Origin: an uncultured Methanobrevibacter sp.
GTDB lineage: Archaea; Methanobacteriota; Methanobacteria; Methanobacteriales; Methanobacteriaceae
Reading direction: 5' to 3'
Length of the DNA stretch: 59,549 bases
Assembly: GCF_902764455.1 (NCBI RefSeq)
Contig: NZ_CACWVY010000008.1
Location: forward strand, 5,494-65,042
The notes beneath the pieces were generated by a model. The model saw only the letters and a list, made by a program, of their open reading frames with translations. It was not told the DNA's origin and ran no database searches. Shown piece by piece: positions 17,410 through 26,514 of the stretch (positions are counted from its first letter, which is position 1; every line of letters starts with the position of its first letter). Both the position numbers and the translations under genes were made by a program.

Positions 17410-18557
17410 ACGTTATCTTTACGGTCTATTTTTTCATTTGCAAGTTCATTAAGTTTTGCGGATAATTCATATGACCTGTGGAAGAGTTTGAGCCTTTCCT
17501 GATTGTAACGATTTTTGATTTCAATGTTTTCCTTGAGTTTCAATTCAGTGTCTTCAAGCATATCTTCCAAATCAATACATCTGATTGACAGTTCAAACTC
17601 CCTTGGATTCTGGGATTCTATAGCACTGTAAAAGATTTCTCTGATTCTTCTGTCACTTTCCTGGAATACCTCATCATTGTCATATTCCTCTTTTTTGGAG
17701 ATGAAATACTCTTTGATTTTCTCAAAGAATACCTGCTTTATGTCAGGTTCAACCTGACTGTATCTTAAATACAGATTAGATATTACCTTATTGTAAAGGC
17801 CTTTCCTGTATTCTCTATAAAGTCCCAGGGTTTTGGTTATATCAATTAGTATTTCTGAAATGCCGATAAAGTCCATGAATGATTCGTTAGGGGTGTGAGT
17901 AATGGAACCTTCCCTTATCCTTTTGTTGCTTAAGTATTCATCATAAAAATAGTTTCTTTCGGATTTAATGAAGGTTTCTATGAAAAATACATTGTCTTCA
18001 AATATCAAATCCATGGGGAATCTTATGCCGGTCAATAAATCGCTTCTGTAGAATTTACTTGCAGGTGTAACAGCTATTTTAAAAAGCATATCCTGAGGTA
18101 AATCCTTATATGAGAATATATCTTCGCCGACAGCCTCCTTTAAATATTCCATGTCATAGTAGTTTGTCGGCTGCTTTTCTTTTGTATTATCATCGAAATT
18201 GATAATCTTGAATAAAAGCATGTCAAGGGATTTATCCTCTGCAATATTATACATTTGCTCCAATGCATTTTCATTTAACACATCATCTGAATCCATGAAA
18301 TAGGTGTATTTACCAGTAATATGATCCATTGCCGCATTACGTGCACCGGAGACTCCCTGGTTTTCCTGTGAGAGGACTTTTATTCTGTCATCTGAGGATT
18401 CATATTCCTTCAGGATATCCAGTGTGGAATCTGTAGATCCGTCATTTACACATATTATTTCAATGTCTGTGAATGTCTGAGCGCATACACTGTTTAAACA
18501 TTCCCTTAAGTATTTTTCAACATTGTACGCCGGAATAATTACTGATATCAAAGCCAT
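17406..18557 (-). CDS. Family 2 glycosyltransferase with C-terminal coiled coil
   Basis: 383 residues. The catalytic part shows SVIIPAYNVEKYLRECLNS, ICVNDGSTDSTLDIL, SGARNAAMDHITGKYTYF and MDSDDV. The C terminus beyond about residue 330 is a charged helix (LEDMLEDTELKLKENIEIK) likely to form a coiled coil. The gene follows the UDP-sugar dehydrogenase gene by one base, with AGGATG as ribosome site. This tight coupling suggests that it uses the UDP-uronic acid that enzyme makes, or adds sugars to the same glycan. Confidence 0.88.
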   Translation of the reverse strand: MALISVIIPAYNVEKYLRECLNSVCAQTFTDIEIICVNDGSTDSTLDILKEYESSDDRIKVLSQENQGVSGARNAAMDHITGKYTYFMDSDDVLNENALEQMYNIAEDKSLDMLLFKIINFDDNTKEKQPTNYYDMEYLKEAVGEDIFSYKDLPQDMLFKIAVTPASKFYRSDLLTGIRFPMDLIFEDNVFFIETFIKSERNYFYDEYLSNKRIREGSITHTPNESFMDFIGISEILIDITKTLGLYREYRKGLYNKVISNLYLRYSQVEPDIKQVFFEKIKEYFISKKEEYDNDEVFQESDRRIREIFYSAIESQNPREFELSIRCIDLEDMLEDTELKLKENIEIKNRYNQERLKLFHRSYELSAKLNELANEKIDRKDNV

Positions 18558-18558
18558 A

Positions 18559-19881
18559 TTAACATCCTATTTGATATAATTCAAATCCTTTATTTTGTAT
18601 TTTTTTATCGTAAATATTTCTTCCGTCAAAGATTACTTTCTGTTTCATCTTATCTGCAAGCCAGTCGAAGTCAGGGTTTCTGAATTCCTTCCATTCGGTA
18701 ATCAATATTAATGCATCAACATTTTCAGCTGCCGCATATCTGCTGTCAACAAATTTGATGCCTTCAAGATATTCATCATCGATTGCTTTTTTAAACTCTT
18801 CAATTGCCTGACCGTCAAATGCCTTGATTCTGGCACCTCTTTTGACAAGTTCTGATGCAACCACAAGTGATGTAGCTTCACGAACATCATCTGTACCCGG
18901 TTTGAAAGCAAGTCCCCAGATTCCAAATGTAAGGCCTGACAAGTCTTCACCGAACTTATTGACCACTTTGTTGACTAAAACCATTTTCTGATTTTTGTTT
19001 ACAATTTCAACATTTGATAATATCTTAGGCTCGTATCCATGGGTTTTGGAAGTGTTGATTAATGCCTGAACGTCTTTAGGAAAACAGCTTCCCCCGTATC
19101 CGCATCCTGCATAGATAAAATCATATCCTATTCTTCTGTCAGAACCGATACCTAAACGTACGTTCTGCACATCAGCACCTGTAACTTCACAGATGTTAGC
19201 TATTTCGTTCATGAATGATATTTTGGTTGCAAGCATTGCATTTGCAACATATTTTGTCATTTCTGCTGATTTGATATCCATCAGTACAAACCTGTCGTGG
19301 TTGTGGACGAATGTAGCATACAAATCCTTCATGGTTTCAAATACTTCCTCTTCCTCAGCGCCGATTACGACACGGTCAGGGTGCAGGCAGTCTTCAATTG
19401 CATGGCCTTCCTTTAAAAATTCAGGGTTTGAAGCCATCTTGAATTTAACATCGGAATTTCTTTCCTCTAATATTTTTTCAATATGTTCCTTAACTGCAAA
19501 TCCGGTTCCTACAGGAACGGTTGATTTAATAACAACTATTGAATCTTTTGTGATGTTGTTTGCAATATCTGATGCTGCTGAGAAAATATAATCAAGGTTT
19601 GCGCTTCCGTCTTCAGCCATAGGAGTACCGACAGCAATAAATATGATGTCAGTATTGTCAAGAGCCTCTTTGATGTCTGTGGTGAATATCAAATCACCAT
19701 GTTCCTGACTATTTTTAACCAAAGTTTCCAAATGAGGTTCGAATATCGGCAAGATATTCTTTTTTAAACCTTCAATCTTTTCTTCAACAATGTCGACACA
19801 GTATACAAGGTTTCCCATTTTTGAAAAACAGGCTCCTGTAACCAGTCCGACATATCCAGTTCCAATAACAGTAATATTCAT
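18559..19881 (-). CDS. UDP-glucose/GDP-mannose dehydrogenase family enzyme, probably UDP-glucose 6-dehydrogenase
   Basis: 440 residues, normal for the family. It oxidises the C6 alcohol of a nucleotide sugar to the acid with two NAD. The N-terminal dinucleotide fold is ITVIGTGYVGLVTGACFSKM; the catalytic Cys lies in GCGYGGSCFPKDVQAL; the central helix contains KYVANAMLATKISFMNEIA; the C-terminal domain has GIWGLAFKPGTDDVREA. These favour the UDP-glucose (Ugd) branch, giving UDP-glucuronate, although related UDP-sugars are possible. A GGAGGAT ribosome site precedes the ATG. It is part of the glycosyltransferase operon and supplies an acidic sugar donor for the surface glycan. Confidence 0.92.
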   Translation of the reverse strand: MNITVIGTGYVGLVTGACFSKMGNLVYCVDIVEEKIEGLKKNILPIFEPHLETLVKNSQEHGDLIFTTDIKEALDNTDIIFIAVGTPMAEDGSANLDYIFSAASDIANNITKDSIVVIKSTVPVGTGFAVKEHIEKILEERNSDVKFKMASNPEFLKEGHAIEDCLHPDRVVIGAEEEEVFETMKDLYATFVHNHDRFVLMDIKSAEMTKYVANAMLATKISFMNEIANICEVTGADVQNVRLGIGSDRRIGYDFIYAGCGYGGSCFPKDVQALINTSKTHGYEPKILSNVEIVNKNQKMVLVNKVVNKFGEDLSGLTFGIWGLAFKPGTDDVREATSLVVASELVKRGARIKAFDGQAIEEFKKAIDDEYLEGIKFVDSRYAAAENVDALILITEWKEFRNPDFDWLADKMKQKVIFDGRNIYDKKIQNKGFELYQIGC

Positions 19882-19894
19882 CTTTAATCCTCCA

Positions 19895-21112
19895 CTATCT
19901 GAGTTTATCCATAACCTTTCTCAGAGGTCTGGTAATTTTCCAGCTGCTTGAAGATTCCAATTCCTTATTCAATTTTTCCGCTTTTTCTATTTTTTTAGCT
20001 AGTCTTTCGTTGCTTCTTGCAAGTGAATTGTTTCTTCTAACAGTTGATGTAAATTTGTAATCTTCATAATTTTGTGAATCAAGAACAATGAGAAGTTTTC
20101 TCATGTGATTGGCAGTAAGCCTTGAGTTTGTTGATGTGTCTATTTTAAGGATTTCCTCACGGGCCTGACGGTAGAATTCCTCTGAATCCTCAATGTCAAT
20201 CTTTCTTAGAAGATGATGTATCTTGAAAACATCATATTCCTCTTGGAAATTGTCAAAGTAATGATTGGTATATCCAAATAAATCAATAACTATATCAAAT
20301 ATCTCCAAATCGTTTTCTTTTATTGAATAATTGAGATATTTCATGAATTTAGGCTTGTATTTCTCTGAAGCCTTATACATTCCGGCTTCTTCATATATAT
20401 CAAAGGTATCCTTATAGTGCTTTGCGTAATGCCTTTTTTTAAGTGAATTGTTGACCTTGAGATATGGCTTTCCGGGTACCGGAAACATATATGCATAAAA
20501 GTCTGTTTTGACTCCATAGACTCTGTCGACCTTTGATAAGGCATCTGCCATAAATACCGGATCCTGACCCCTTATCAAATCCTTGAATCTGACGTCATTA
20601 TCATCCATGAATGACTTTTTAAAGAGGTTTTTATAGAATGCCCATGGAACACCATATTCTTCAGGTGATATTACGCAGTCCTTTGAAAAGCAGTAATAGT
20701 TGTCTTCTGCGCAGTTCGGATTGTCAACAAGCCTTCTGTCCTGTGTCATTTTCTTAAGGTTTCCGCTTACGATATCCGCATCGTTTTCAATGGCCTTTTT
20801 ATAGAGAAGTTCAAGTGAATCGGCATCTACAAATATGTCATCGGCATCAATAAAACCAATGTATTCTCCTTTTGCCTCATCCATACCGTAGTTTCTGGCC
20901 TTTCCTGAACCCTGATTGGCCTGTGTGAAAACACGTATACAGTCATGATCTGCTTCAAACTTCCTTAGAAGTTCAAGGGAATTGTCTTCGGAACCGTCAT
21001 CAACGCAAATGAGCTCAATGTCTTTCATTGTCTGGTTTAAAACGCTCTCAATTGATGTTTTGATGAATTTGCTTCCGTTGTATACGGGCATTATAATAGA
21101 AACCTTAACCAT
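19895..21112 (-). CDS. Family 2 glycosyltransferase with SWKIT-PLR tail
   Basis: About 405 residues. KVSIIMPVYNGSKFIKTSIE, ICVDDGSEDNSLELL, GSGKARNYGMDEAKGEYI and the DXD motif FIDADDIF mark the GT-A core. The C terminus has a coiled-coil stretch and ends SSSSWKITRPLRKVMDKLR, a tail shared with three neighbours. The frame could begin at a GTG (21121), but the ATG at 21112 has the AGTGAT site at proper distance and is preferred. It follows the gene at 21122-22240 directly. Confidence 0.88.
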   Translation of the reverse strand: MVKVSIIMPVYNGSKFIKTSIESVLNQTMKDIELICVDDGSEDNSLELLRKFEADHDCIRVFTQANQGSGKARNYGMDEAKGEYIGFIDADDIFVDADSLELLYKKAIENDADIVSGNLKKMTQDRRLVDNPNCAEDNYYCFSKDCVISPEEYGVPWAFYKNLFKKSFMDDNDVRFKDLIRGQDPVFMADALSKVDRVYGVKTDFYAYMFPVPGKPYLKVNNSLKKRHYAKHYKDTFDIYEEAGMYKASEKYKPKFMKYLNYSIKENDLEIFDIVIDLFGYTNHYFDNFQEEYDVFKIHHLLRKIDIEDSEEFYRQAREEILKIDTSTNSRLTANHMRKLLIVLDSQNYEDYKFTSTVRRNNSLARSNERLAKKIEKAEKLNKELESSSSWKITRPLRKVMDKLR

Positions 21113-21121
21113 AATTATCAC

Positions 21122-22240
21122 TTATTTAAAAATTTTCTTAAAAGCCCTCAGAGGCTTTGTGATTTTCCAGCTTGTGGAATTGACAATTGTATTGTTTTTT
21201 GCTTCTACCTGCTTTAACTCTTTTTTGAGTTTATTGTTTTCGATTTCCAGTTCTAGAGCTTCATGCTTTACTTTGAAATCCTCAAAATCCTTTGATTCTA
21301 TTACTATATTGAATCTCTTTTTGTTTGGAGTGTAGGTGTTTTTCATGAACTCGTCATACCTTTCATGACCTATCATCTTCTGGAAATCCTTTTTCATTTC
21401 AGTGTAGAAGTATTCCTTATATTCGTCATGAACCATTCCGTATCTCATGAAGGCCAGCTGTATCTTACGGTTGTAGAGTTTCTTTTTGTACTTGTCCCAG
21501 TAGCCGTATTTCATGAAAAGGGAAATGATAATATTGTTGATTGCAAGTGTGCTTGTGTATCTCTGGTCTCCGGCACCTGTTGATGATGCGGAATGTCTTC
21601 TTCTTGTATATAAAAACTTGTTGTAAAAGTAAATCCTTTTAGCGTTGAATAAAACTTCCCATGAGAACGGATTGTCATGGAAAATAAGTCCTTCTGCAAA
21701 TTTAGCCTCGCTTTTTTTAACGAAATCAAGGTTGTAGAACTTGCACCATGGTGTAGGATTGACCTTGAATATGTAATCTCCCAAATCGTCAAAGCCGAAT
21801 ACCTTATCTCCCACAAAATCATGGAGCTCTGTCATGTCATATGGCTCTATATGATAGTATTCGCCTGTATCTTCCGCATAGTTGATTGCCGGGAAAAGGA
21901 TAAAGTCAAGGTTCTTTTCAGTTGCTATATCATAGAGTTCCTGCAGTGCTGTCAGTTCAATTGAATCATCGGCATCCATACAGTACATGTATTCTCCTGT
22001 TGCCTTTGTTATTGCAAGGTTACGGGCGGCTCCTCCACCCTTGTTTTCCTGATGATAAACCTGAATACGATTATCCTCTTTTGCAAACTCATTCAACATT
22101 TCAAGTGAACTGTCAACGGAGCCGTCATCAACACATATAAGCTCCAAATCGCTTAGGGTCTGATTCAAAACACAGTCCACCGATTCTTTTAGATAATCTT
22201 CACCGTTATAAACAGGCATTATTACTGAAACTTTAGGCAT
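21122..22240 (-). CDS. Family 2 glycosyltransferase, type A copy
   Basis: 372 residues: KVSVIMPVYNGEDYLKESVD, ICVDDGSVDSSLEML, GGGAARNLAITKATGEYM, and the DXD motif CMDADDSIE. The middle part (ATPW/PTPWCKFYNLDFVKKS, TRRRHSASSTGAGD) is closely matched by the gene at 24339, so the two are recent-looking duplicates. It ends NSTSWKITKPLRAFKKIFK after a coiled-coil stretch. GTGAT precedes the ATG. It sits 4 bases after the degenerate gene at 22245 in an operon of uninterrupted reading direction. Confidence 0.89.
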   Translation of the reverse strand: MPKVSVIMPVYNGEDYLKESVDCVLNQTLSDLELICVDDGSVDSSLEMLNEFAKEDNRIQVYHQENKGGGAARNLAITKATGEYMYCMDADDSIELTALQELYDIATEKNLDFILFPAINYAEDTGEYYHIEPYDMTELHDFVGDKVFGFDDLGDYIFKVNPTPWCKFYNLDFVKKSEAKFAEGLIFHDNPFSWEVLFNAKRIYFYNKFLYTRRRHSASSTGAGDQRYTSTLAINNIIISLFMKYGYWDKYKKKLYNRKIQLAFMRYGMVHDEYKEYFYTEMKKDFQKMIGHERYDEFMKNTYTPNKKRFNIVIESKDFEDFKVKHEALELEIENNKLKKELKQVEAKNNTIVNSTSWKITKPLRAFKKIFK

Positions 22241-22244
22241 TTTA

Positions 22245-23144
22245 TCACATTGTTCTTTTTATATCTCTTAAAGGTTTTGTCAGTGACCAGCTTTTTGAAT
22301 TCAAAATGTCCCTGTTCATTTTGTTCAATCTATTTGTCTCCTGTCTGATCCTTCTGTTTTCCATTTCAATTTCGACAATTTCATCCTTTAAATCGATTAC
22401 ATCTAATTTAATATAATAGTAAGGTATATATTTTTTAAACTCATTGAAGTCCTCAGTATATGCAATATCGTCAAAAAACATCTTATTTAAACGTGAAATG
22501 CCTACTGTAAAGTCAAGATAAAGAGGATGATATATAATCTGGATAAAATCATCTTTCAGTTTCCAGTATGTTTCCTCCTGCTCGTCTTCAGGAACGGCAT
22601 CGTAGCAATAAAATAGTTTTTTAAGCTTATAATTGAAAAATCCTTCCTTTAAAGCACCATACATCCTATAGTCTGTTAATTTAGGAAAAATACGGTTGAT
22701 TTTACTTATCGCCTCATCGATATTGCCCAGAGACTCTTCTTCAAAAACAACATCCGAATCCAAAAATGAAAATCTCACAGCAGATAAAATCACGTCAAAG
22801 TTAAAAAGATACATGTCCTTATCAAAAGTGTCCTTTATCAGGCTTTTTTTAATAAGTTTGGATGTAATCTTGAAGTCTGTTTCGAAAATGTCACCTTCAA
22901 ATCCTTCCAGTTCATATATGCCGATTTCTTCTGTGTCAAGTCCCTGACTGTTTAAAACGACATAGTCAAGGCGATTTTCTTCTGCCTTTTCGTATGCTTC
23001 AATGAGCAAATCAGGATATAAATCATCATTGACATTTTTAAAATAAACATAATCTGCATTTGAGCTTTCAAGAGTTTTGACAATTTCAATGTCTGCATTT
23101 GAGGATATATCCTCTTTTGGTGCAATGACTGATACTTTAACCAT
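22245..23144 (-). CDS. Degenerate GT2-type protein lacking the donor-binding segment
   Basis: 299 residues. It opens like its neighbours (MVKVSVIAPKED) but then jumps to ADYVYFKNVNDDLYPDLLIE, the equivalent of the region around the DXD motif. About 60-70 residues containing the DDGS and ARN segments are missing, and DXDD has become NVNDD. The acceptor half keeps the general helical pattern and the C terminus ends NSKSWSLTKPLRDIKRTM, the shared tail. The reading frame is intact with a GAGTGAT ribosome site. It is therefore either a decaying gene or a non-catalytic partner of the neighbouring transferases. I favour loss of catalysis. Confidence 0.7.
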   Translation of the reverse strand: MVKVSVIAPKEDISSNADIEIVKTLESSNADYVYFKNVNDDLYPDLLIEAYEKAEENRLDYVVLNSQGLDTEEIGIYELEGFEGDIFETDFKITSKLIKKSLIKDTFDKDMYLFNFDVILSAVRFSFLDSDVVFEEESLGNIDEAISKINRIFPKLTDYRMYGALKEGFFNYKLKKLFYCYDAVPEDEQEETYWKLKDDFIQIIYHPLYLDFTVGISRLNKMFFDDIAYTEDFNEFKKYIPYYYIKLDVIDLKDEIVEIEMENRRIRQETNRLNKMNRDILNSKSWSLTKPLRDIKRTM

Positions 23145-23153
23145 TATATCACT

Positions 23154-24275
23154 CTACCTTAACTTATGCATAAAAGAGCGGAGGTTTTCTGTAGCCTTCC
23201 AGCTTGAGGAGTTCAACAATTCTTCATTCAACTGCTTTGCGTTTTCATATTTCTCCTTGAGTTTTTCCTGCTTTTCAAGCAGTCTGAACTTCTTGAATAA
23301 AACATCAAAGTCATGGCGGTTTTCATATTTCAAAACGCCGTCAAAGAGCAATTTCTGAAGAGAGGTCATGTCCTTTTCAATGTATTTTCTGAATTCATCG
23401 TCGCTTGCAATTCTCTGGTAGTCCTCCCTTAAATCATCGAGAAACATCTGCTTGTAGAATGGTCTTATATTCATGTACCAGTGGAAGTTGGTCTTGAACT
23501 TCTTGATTAAAAGCTCATCTTTAAACTCATCAAATACCCCATACTTAAAGAATGTCTGCCAGATTAAATCGCAGATTTTAATGTAGTTTGCAAAATGCTT
23601 TGCACCTGACGTGGTGGATGATGAGGAATACCATCTTCTTTTGAAGAGATGCTTTCTTAGAAATGTAATCCTGTCTGCAGCAAAAAGTGTCTCGAAGAAA
23701 AACACGTTATCGTCAAAAACCAGTCCTTCTGGATATATGATAGAGTTTTTCATTACGAATTCTCTGTTGTAGAGCTTGGACCATGGTGTAACTGTAATGT
23801 TGAATACATGCTTTTTAATGTCTTTCCAGTTGAATACGGAATCGCCAACATCATCTGCAAGTTCGTTCATACTGTAGTTTTCCGCTTCAACAAGCTTGCC
23901 TGTATCCATATAATAGTTTATGGCCTGGAATATTACAAAGTCAACATCCCTTTCTTCTGCAACCTTGTAAGTATCTTCAAGGGCGGTAAGTTCCAGGATA
24001 TCATCGGAATCCATGAAAAATATGTATTTTCCAGTTGCAAGTTTCATTCCCCTGTTTGTCGCTACCGCATGACCTCCGTTTTCCTGGTCAATAACGGTCA
24101 TTCTCTTGTCACGTGAAGCATATTCATTTAATATTTCAAGGGATTTGTCTTTGGATCCGTCATTTACACAAATAATTTCAATATCTTCAAGTGTCTGATT
24201 GCAGATGCTGTCCAGACATTCACCAAGAAAATCCTCCACATTATAAACAGGAATTACAACTGATACTTTAACCAT
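23154..24275 (-). CDS. Family 2 glycosyltransferase, type B copy
   Basis: 373 residues: SVVIPVYNVEDFLGECLDS, ICVNDGSKDKSLEIL, GGHAVATNRGMKLATGKYIF and FMDSDDILE. The GGHAVATNRG segment replaces the usual GARN segment and is shared with the gene at 25406, its close duplicate, as is TVTPWSKLYNREFV. The C terminus is a coiled coil ending NSSSWKATENLRSFMHKLR. A GAGGT ribosome site and a separate promoter (24314-24323) precede it, so it can start a transcript of its own running to 16327. Confidence 0.89.
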   Translation of the reverse strand: MVKVSVVIPVYNVEDFLGECLDSICNQTLEDIEIICVNDGSKDKSLEILNEYASRDKRMTVIDQENGGHAVATNRGMKLATGKYIFFMDSDDILELTALEDTYKVAEERDVDFVIFQAINYYMDTGKLVEAENYSMNELADDVGDSVFNWKDIKKHVFNITVTPWSKLYNREFVMKNSIIYPEGLVFDDNVFFFETLFAADRITFLRKHLFKRRWYSSSSTTSGAKHFANYIKICDLIWQTFFKYGVFDEFKDELLIKKFKTNFHWYMNIRPFYKQMFLDDLREDYQRIASDDEFRKYIEKDMTSLQKLLFDGVLKYENRHDFDVLFKKFRLLEKQEKLKEKYENAKQLNEELLNSSSWKATENLRSFMHKLR

Positions 24276-24313
24276 TAAAAAAACCTCTATTAGTATATAA
24301 TATATTTTACTAA

Positions 24314-24323
24314 CTATATAAAC
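24314..24323 (-). promoter_or_regulatory. Internal TATA box of the glycosyltransferase cluster
   Basis: GTTTATATAG on the minus strand, the same ten bases as the box before the flavodoxin gene (5731-5740). It lies in the 63-base gap between two transferase genes, about 40 bases before the ATG at 24275, allowing a short leader with the GAGGT ribosome site. Confidence 0.5.
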
Positions 24324-24338
24324 CTTAAAGAAAAATTG

Positions 24339-25400
24339 TTATTTTAAAATTCTTTTTAGCCTATATTTAACAAAATTAGGTAAGTTTTTTCGTTTTTTCA
24401 ACTCCAGATTCTCCCTGGTCAATTCATAATTTCTGATGAGCAAATCAAACTCGCACATTGTCTTTGATGATATGACACTTTCAAAGATGAATCTGTTTTT
24501 GTCATCCAAACATTCAACAAATGATTTATCTGAGATATTTGAGAAATCCTCTTTCATTGCATCATAGAAAAGCTTTTTAAATTCCTCATGAATCTCAACA
24601 TATCTTGTATATATCCAGAAAACCTTTTTGTTGTAGAGGATATGCTTATATTTTTCAAGCTGTGAGTATTTGATAAATAGTTTTATGATGTTGTTTACAA
24701 CGTTTATTATGTTTACATATCTCTCGTCACCGGCTCCTGTTGATGAGGCGGAGTGTCTGCGTCTTGTATAGTAATAACCGTCAACAAAGGTCATTCTTTT
24801 TGCATTGAAAAGCACTTCCCAGAAAAACTGGTTGTCATGAAATATTGAATTTTCCAGAAACTTTGCACCGCTTTTTCTAACGAAATCTGCATTATAAAAC
24901 TTGCACCATGGTGTGACGCTTATGTCAAATATCAAATCTCCCAGATCATCAAAGCCGAAAATCTTGCCTTCACCGAAGGCCTTAATCTTGGACATGCTGT
25001 AGTAAGGAGTTTTGAAAAGTTCTCCTGTATCTTCCGCATAGTTCATGGCTGAAAATATGATAAAATCAAGACTGTCGGCTTCCATTTTTGCTACAAGTTC
25101 GCTGAACATTTCACTCTTGACATTATCGTCTGCATCCATGAAATAAAGATATTTACCGGTAATGTGGTTTAATGCAAAGTTACGTGCGGCTCCCCCTCCG
25201 CAGTTTTCCTGATGAAAGACCTTAACCCGTGAATCCTTTGCAGCAATTTCGTTTAAAATATCGAGTGAATTGTCTGTTGAGCCGTCATCCACACAGACCA
25301 GTTCAATATCAGAGTAGCTTTGGCCTAAAACAGACTGGCAGGCTTCATGCAAATAGTCACCGGCATTATAAACAGGCATTATAACAGATACTTTAACCAT
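24339..25400 (-). CDS. Family 2 glycosyltransferase, type A copy
   Basis: About 353 residues. It shares with the gene at 21122 the pieces KVSVIMPVYN, CVDDGS, GGGAARN, FMDADD, VTPWCKFYNADFVRKSGAKF and RRRHSASSTGAGDERY. It lacks the SWKIT tail of that copy and ends in a basic segment. The frame could start at a GTG at 25409, but AGGTGA placed five bases before the ATG at 25400 fixes the start. That ribosome site overlaps the stop of the upstream gene, so the pair is coupled. Confidence 0.88.
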   Translation of the reverse strand: MVKVSVIMPVYNAGDYLHEACQSVLGQSYSDIELVCVDDGSTDNSLDILNEIAAKDSRVKVFHQENCGGGAARNFALNHITGKYLYFMDADDNVKSEMFSELVAKMEADSLDFIIFSAMNYAEDTGELFKTPYYSMSKIKAFGEGKIFGFDDLGDLIFDISVTPWCKFYNADFVRKSGAKFLENSIFHDNQFFWEVLFNAKRMTFVDGYYYTRRRHSASSTGAGDERYVNIINVVNNIIKLFIKYSQLEKYKHILYNKKVFWIYTRYVEIHEEFKKLFYDAMKEDFSNISDKSFVECLDDKNRFIFESVISSKTMCEFDLLIRNYELTRENLELKKRKNLPNFVKYRLKRILK

Positions 25401-25405
25401 AATCA

Positions 25406-26476
25406 TCACCTCAGCTTTGATCCAATCAGTTTTAAAAGGGGTTTGTCCAATAATTCTTTAAGATGTTTGTTTTCAACTTCAAGTTCATAGTTTTTCATGT
25501 ACAAATCGAATTCCTCATGAGTCTGGGATTTAAGAACGCTTGTAAATATTGTCCTTTGTCTTTCTGTGAGATTTTCAGTGAAATATTTCCGGAAATTCTT
25601 ATCATCGTCAATCTTTTTGTAGTCATCCTTCATGGCATTAAAGAAAAGCTCTTTAAATTCATCCTGGATGTTTTTATACCAGTAGTATATTGTTCCTATC
25701 TTTTTGTCAAAAAGCTCCTTTTTATAATAGTCAAACTCGCCGTATCTGAAAAACACATCCCATATCAGGTTGCAGATATCGATATAGTTTAAAAATCTCT
25801 CATCTCCGGCACGTGTTGAAGAGGTCGGATACCATCTTCTTTTAAAGAGATGCTGGCGCAGGAAGGTAATCCTGTCTGCAGCAAAGAGAACATCCCAGAA
25901 AAATACATTATCATCAAAAACCAGTCCTTCCGGAAATGTGATATTGTTGTCTTCGATGAATCTGCGGCTGTATAGTTTTGACCATGGAGTGACTGTAATG
26001 TCAAATATATGGTCTCTGATGTCTTTATAATTAAAAACTGAATCTCCAACATAATCTGCAAGTGCGTTCATGCTGTAGTTTTCCTCTTCAAGGTATTCGT
26101 CCTTGTCCATGTAATAGTTTATTGCCTGGAATATGACAAAGTCAACCTGCTTTTTTTCTGCAAGGCTGTAGGTTTTCTCAAGTGCTGTCAAATCAAGGAT
26201 ATCGTCTGAATCCATTAAAAAAAGATATTCGCCGCTTGCCATCTGCATTCCACGGTTGGTTGCAACAGCATGACCTCCATTTTCCTGGTCAATTACTGTA
26301 ATTCTTTCGTCTTTTGCGGCATAGTCTTTTAAAATATCCAGTGATTTGTCTTTTGAACCGTCATTGACGCATATTATCTCTATGTCAGTCAATGTCTGAT
26401 TTGTTATGCTGTCAAGACATTCCCCCAGAAAGTCCTCAACATTATAAACCGGAATAACCACAGATACCTTAACCAC
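25406..26476 (-). CDS. Family 2 glycosyltransferase, type B copy
   Basis: 356 residues, first gene of the leftward cluster. It matches the gene at 23154 very closely in the first 240 residues (VYNVEDFLGECLDS, NDGSKDKSLDIL, GGHAVATNRGM, LMDSDDILD, TVTPWSKLYSRRF) and differs mostly in the C-terminal quarter. It starts at GTG (26476) seven bases after GAGGT. The cluster probably builds one branched or repeating surface polysaccharide. The donor sugar is unknown. Confidence 0.89.
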   Translation of the reverse strand: MVKVSVVIPVYNVEDFLGECLDSITNQTLTDIEIICVNDGSKDKSLDILKDYAAKDERITVIDQENGGHAVATNRGMQMASGEYLFLMDSDDILDLTALEKTYSLAEKKQVDFVIFQAINYYMDKDEYLEEENYSMNALADYVGDSVFNYKDIRDHIFDITVTPWSKLYSRRFIEDNNITFPEGLVFDDNVFFWDVLFAADRITFLRQHLFKRRWYPTSSTRAGDERFLNYIDICNLIWDVFFRYGEFDYYKKELFDKKIGTIYYWYKNIQDEFKELFFNAMKDDYKKIDDDKNFRKYFTENLTERQRTIFTSVLKSQTHEEFDLYMKNYELEVENKHLKELLDKPLLKLIGSKLR

Positions 26477-26514
26477 AATAAGACCTCAAAAAAAAATAGT
26501 GTTATTTTTGATGA

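Noticed and set aside
21511-21822. 103-residue frame inside the glycosyltransferase gene on the same strand
   Set aside because: It is an out-of-frame shadow; the GT2 frame explains the codon pattern.
16327-26476. Reading the cluster as an N-glycosylation locus
   Set aside because: No oligosaccharyltransferase (AglB-like) or dolichol-linked transferase is present; the genes fit a surface polysaccharide, and the linkage cannot be decided from the window.
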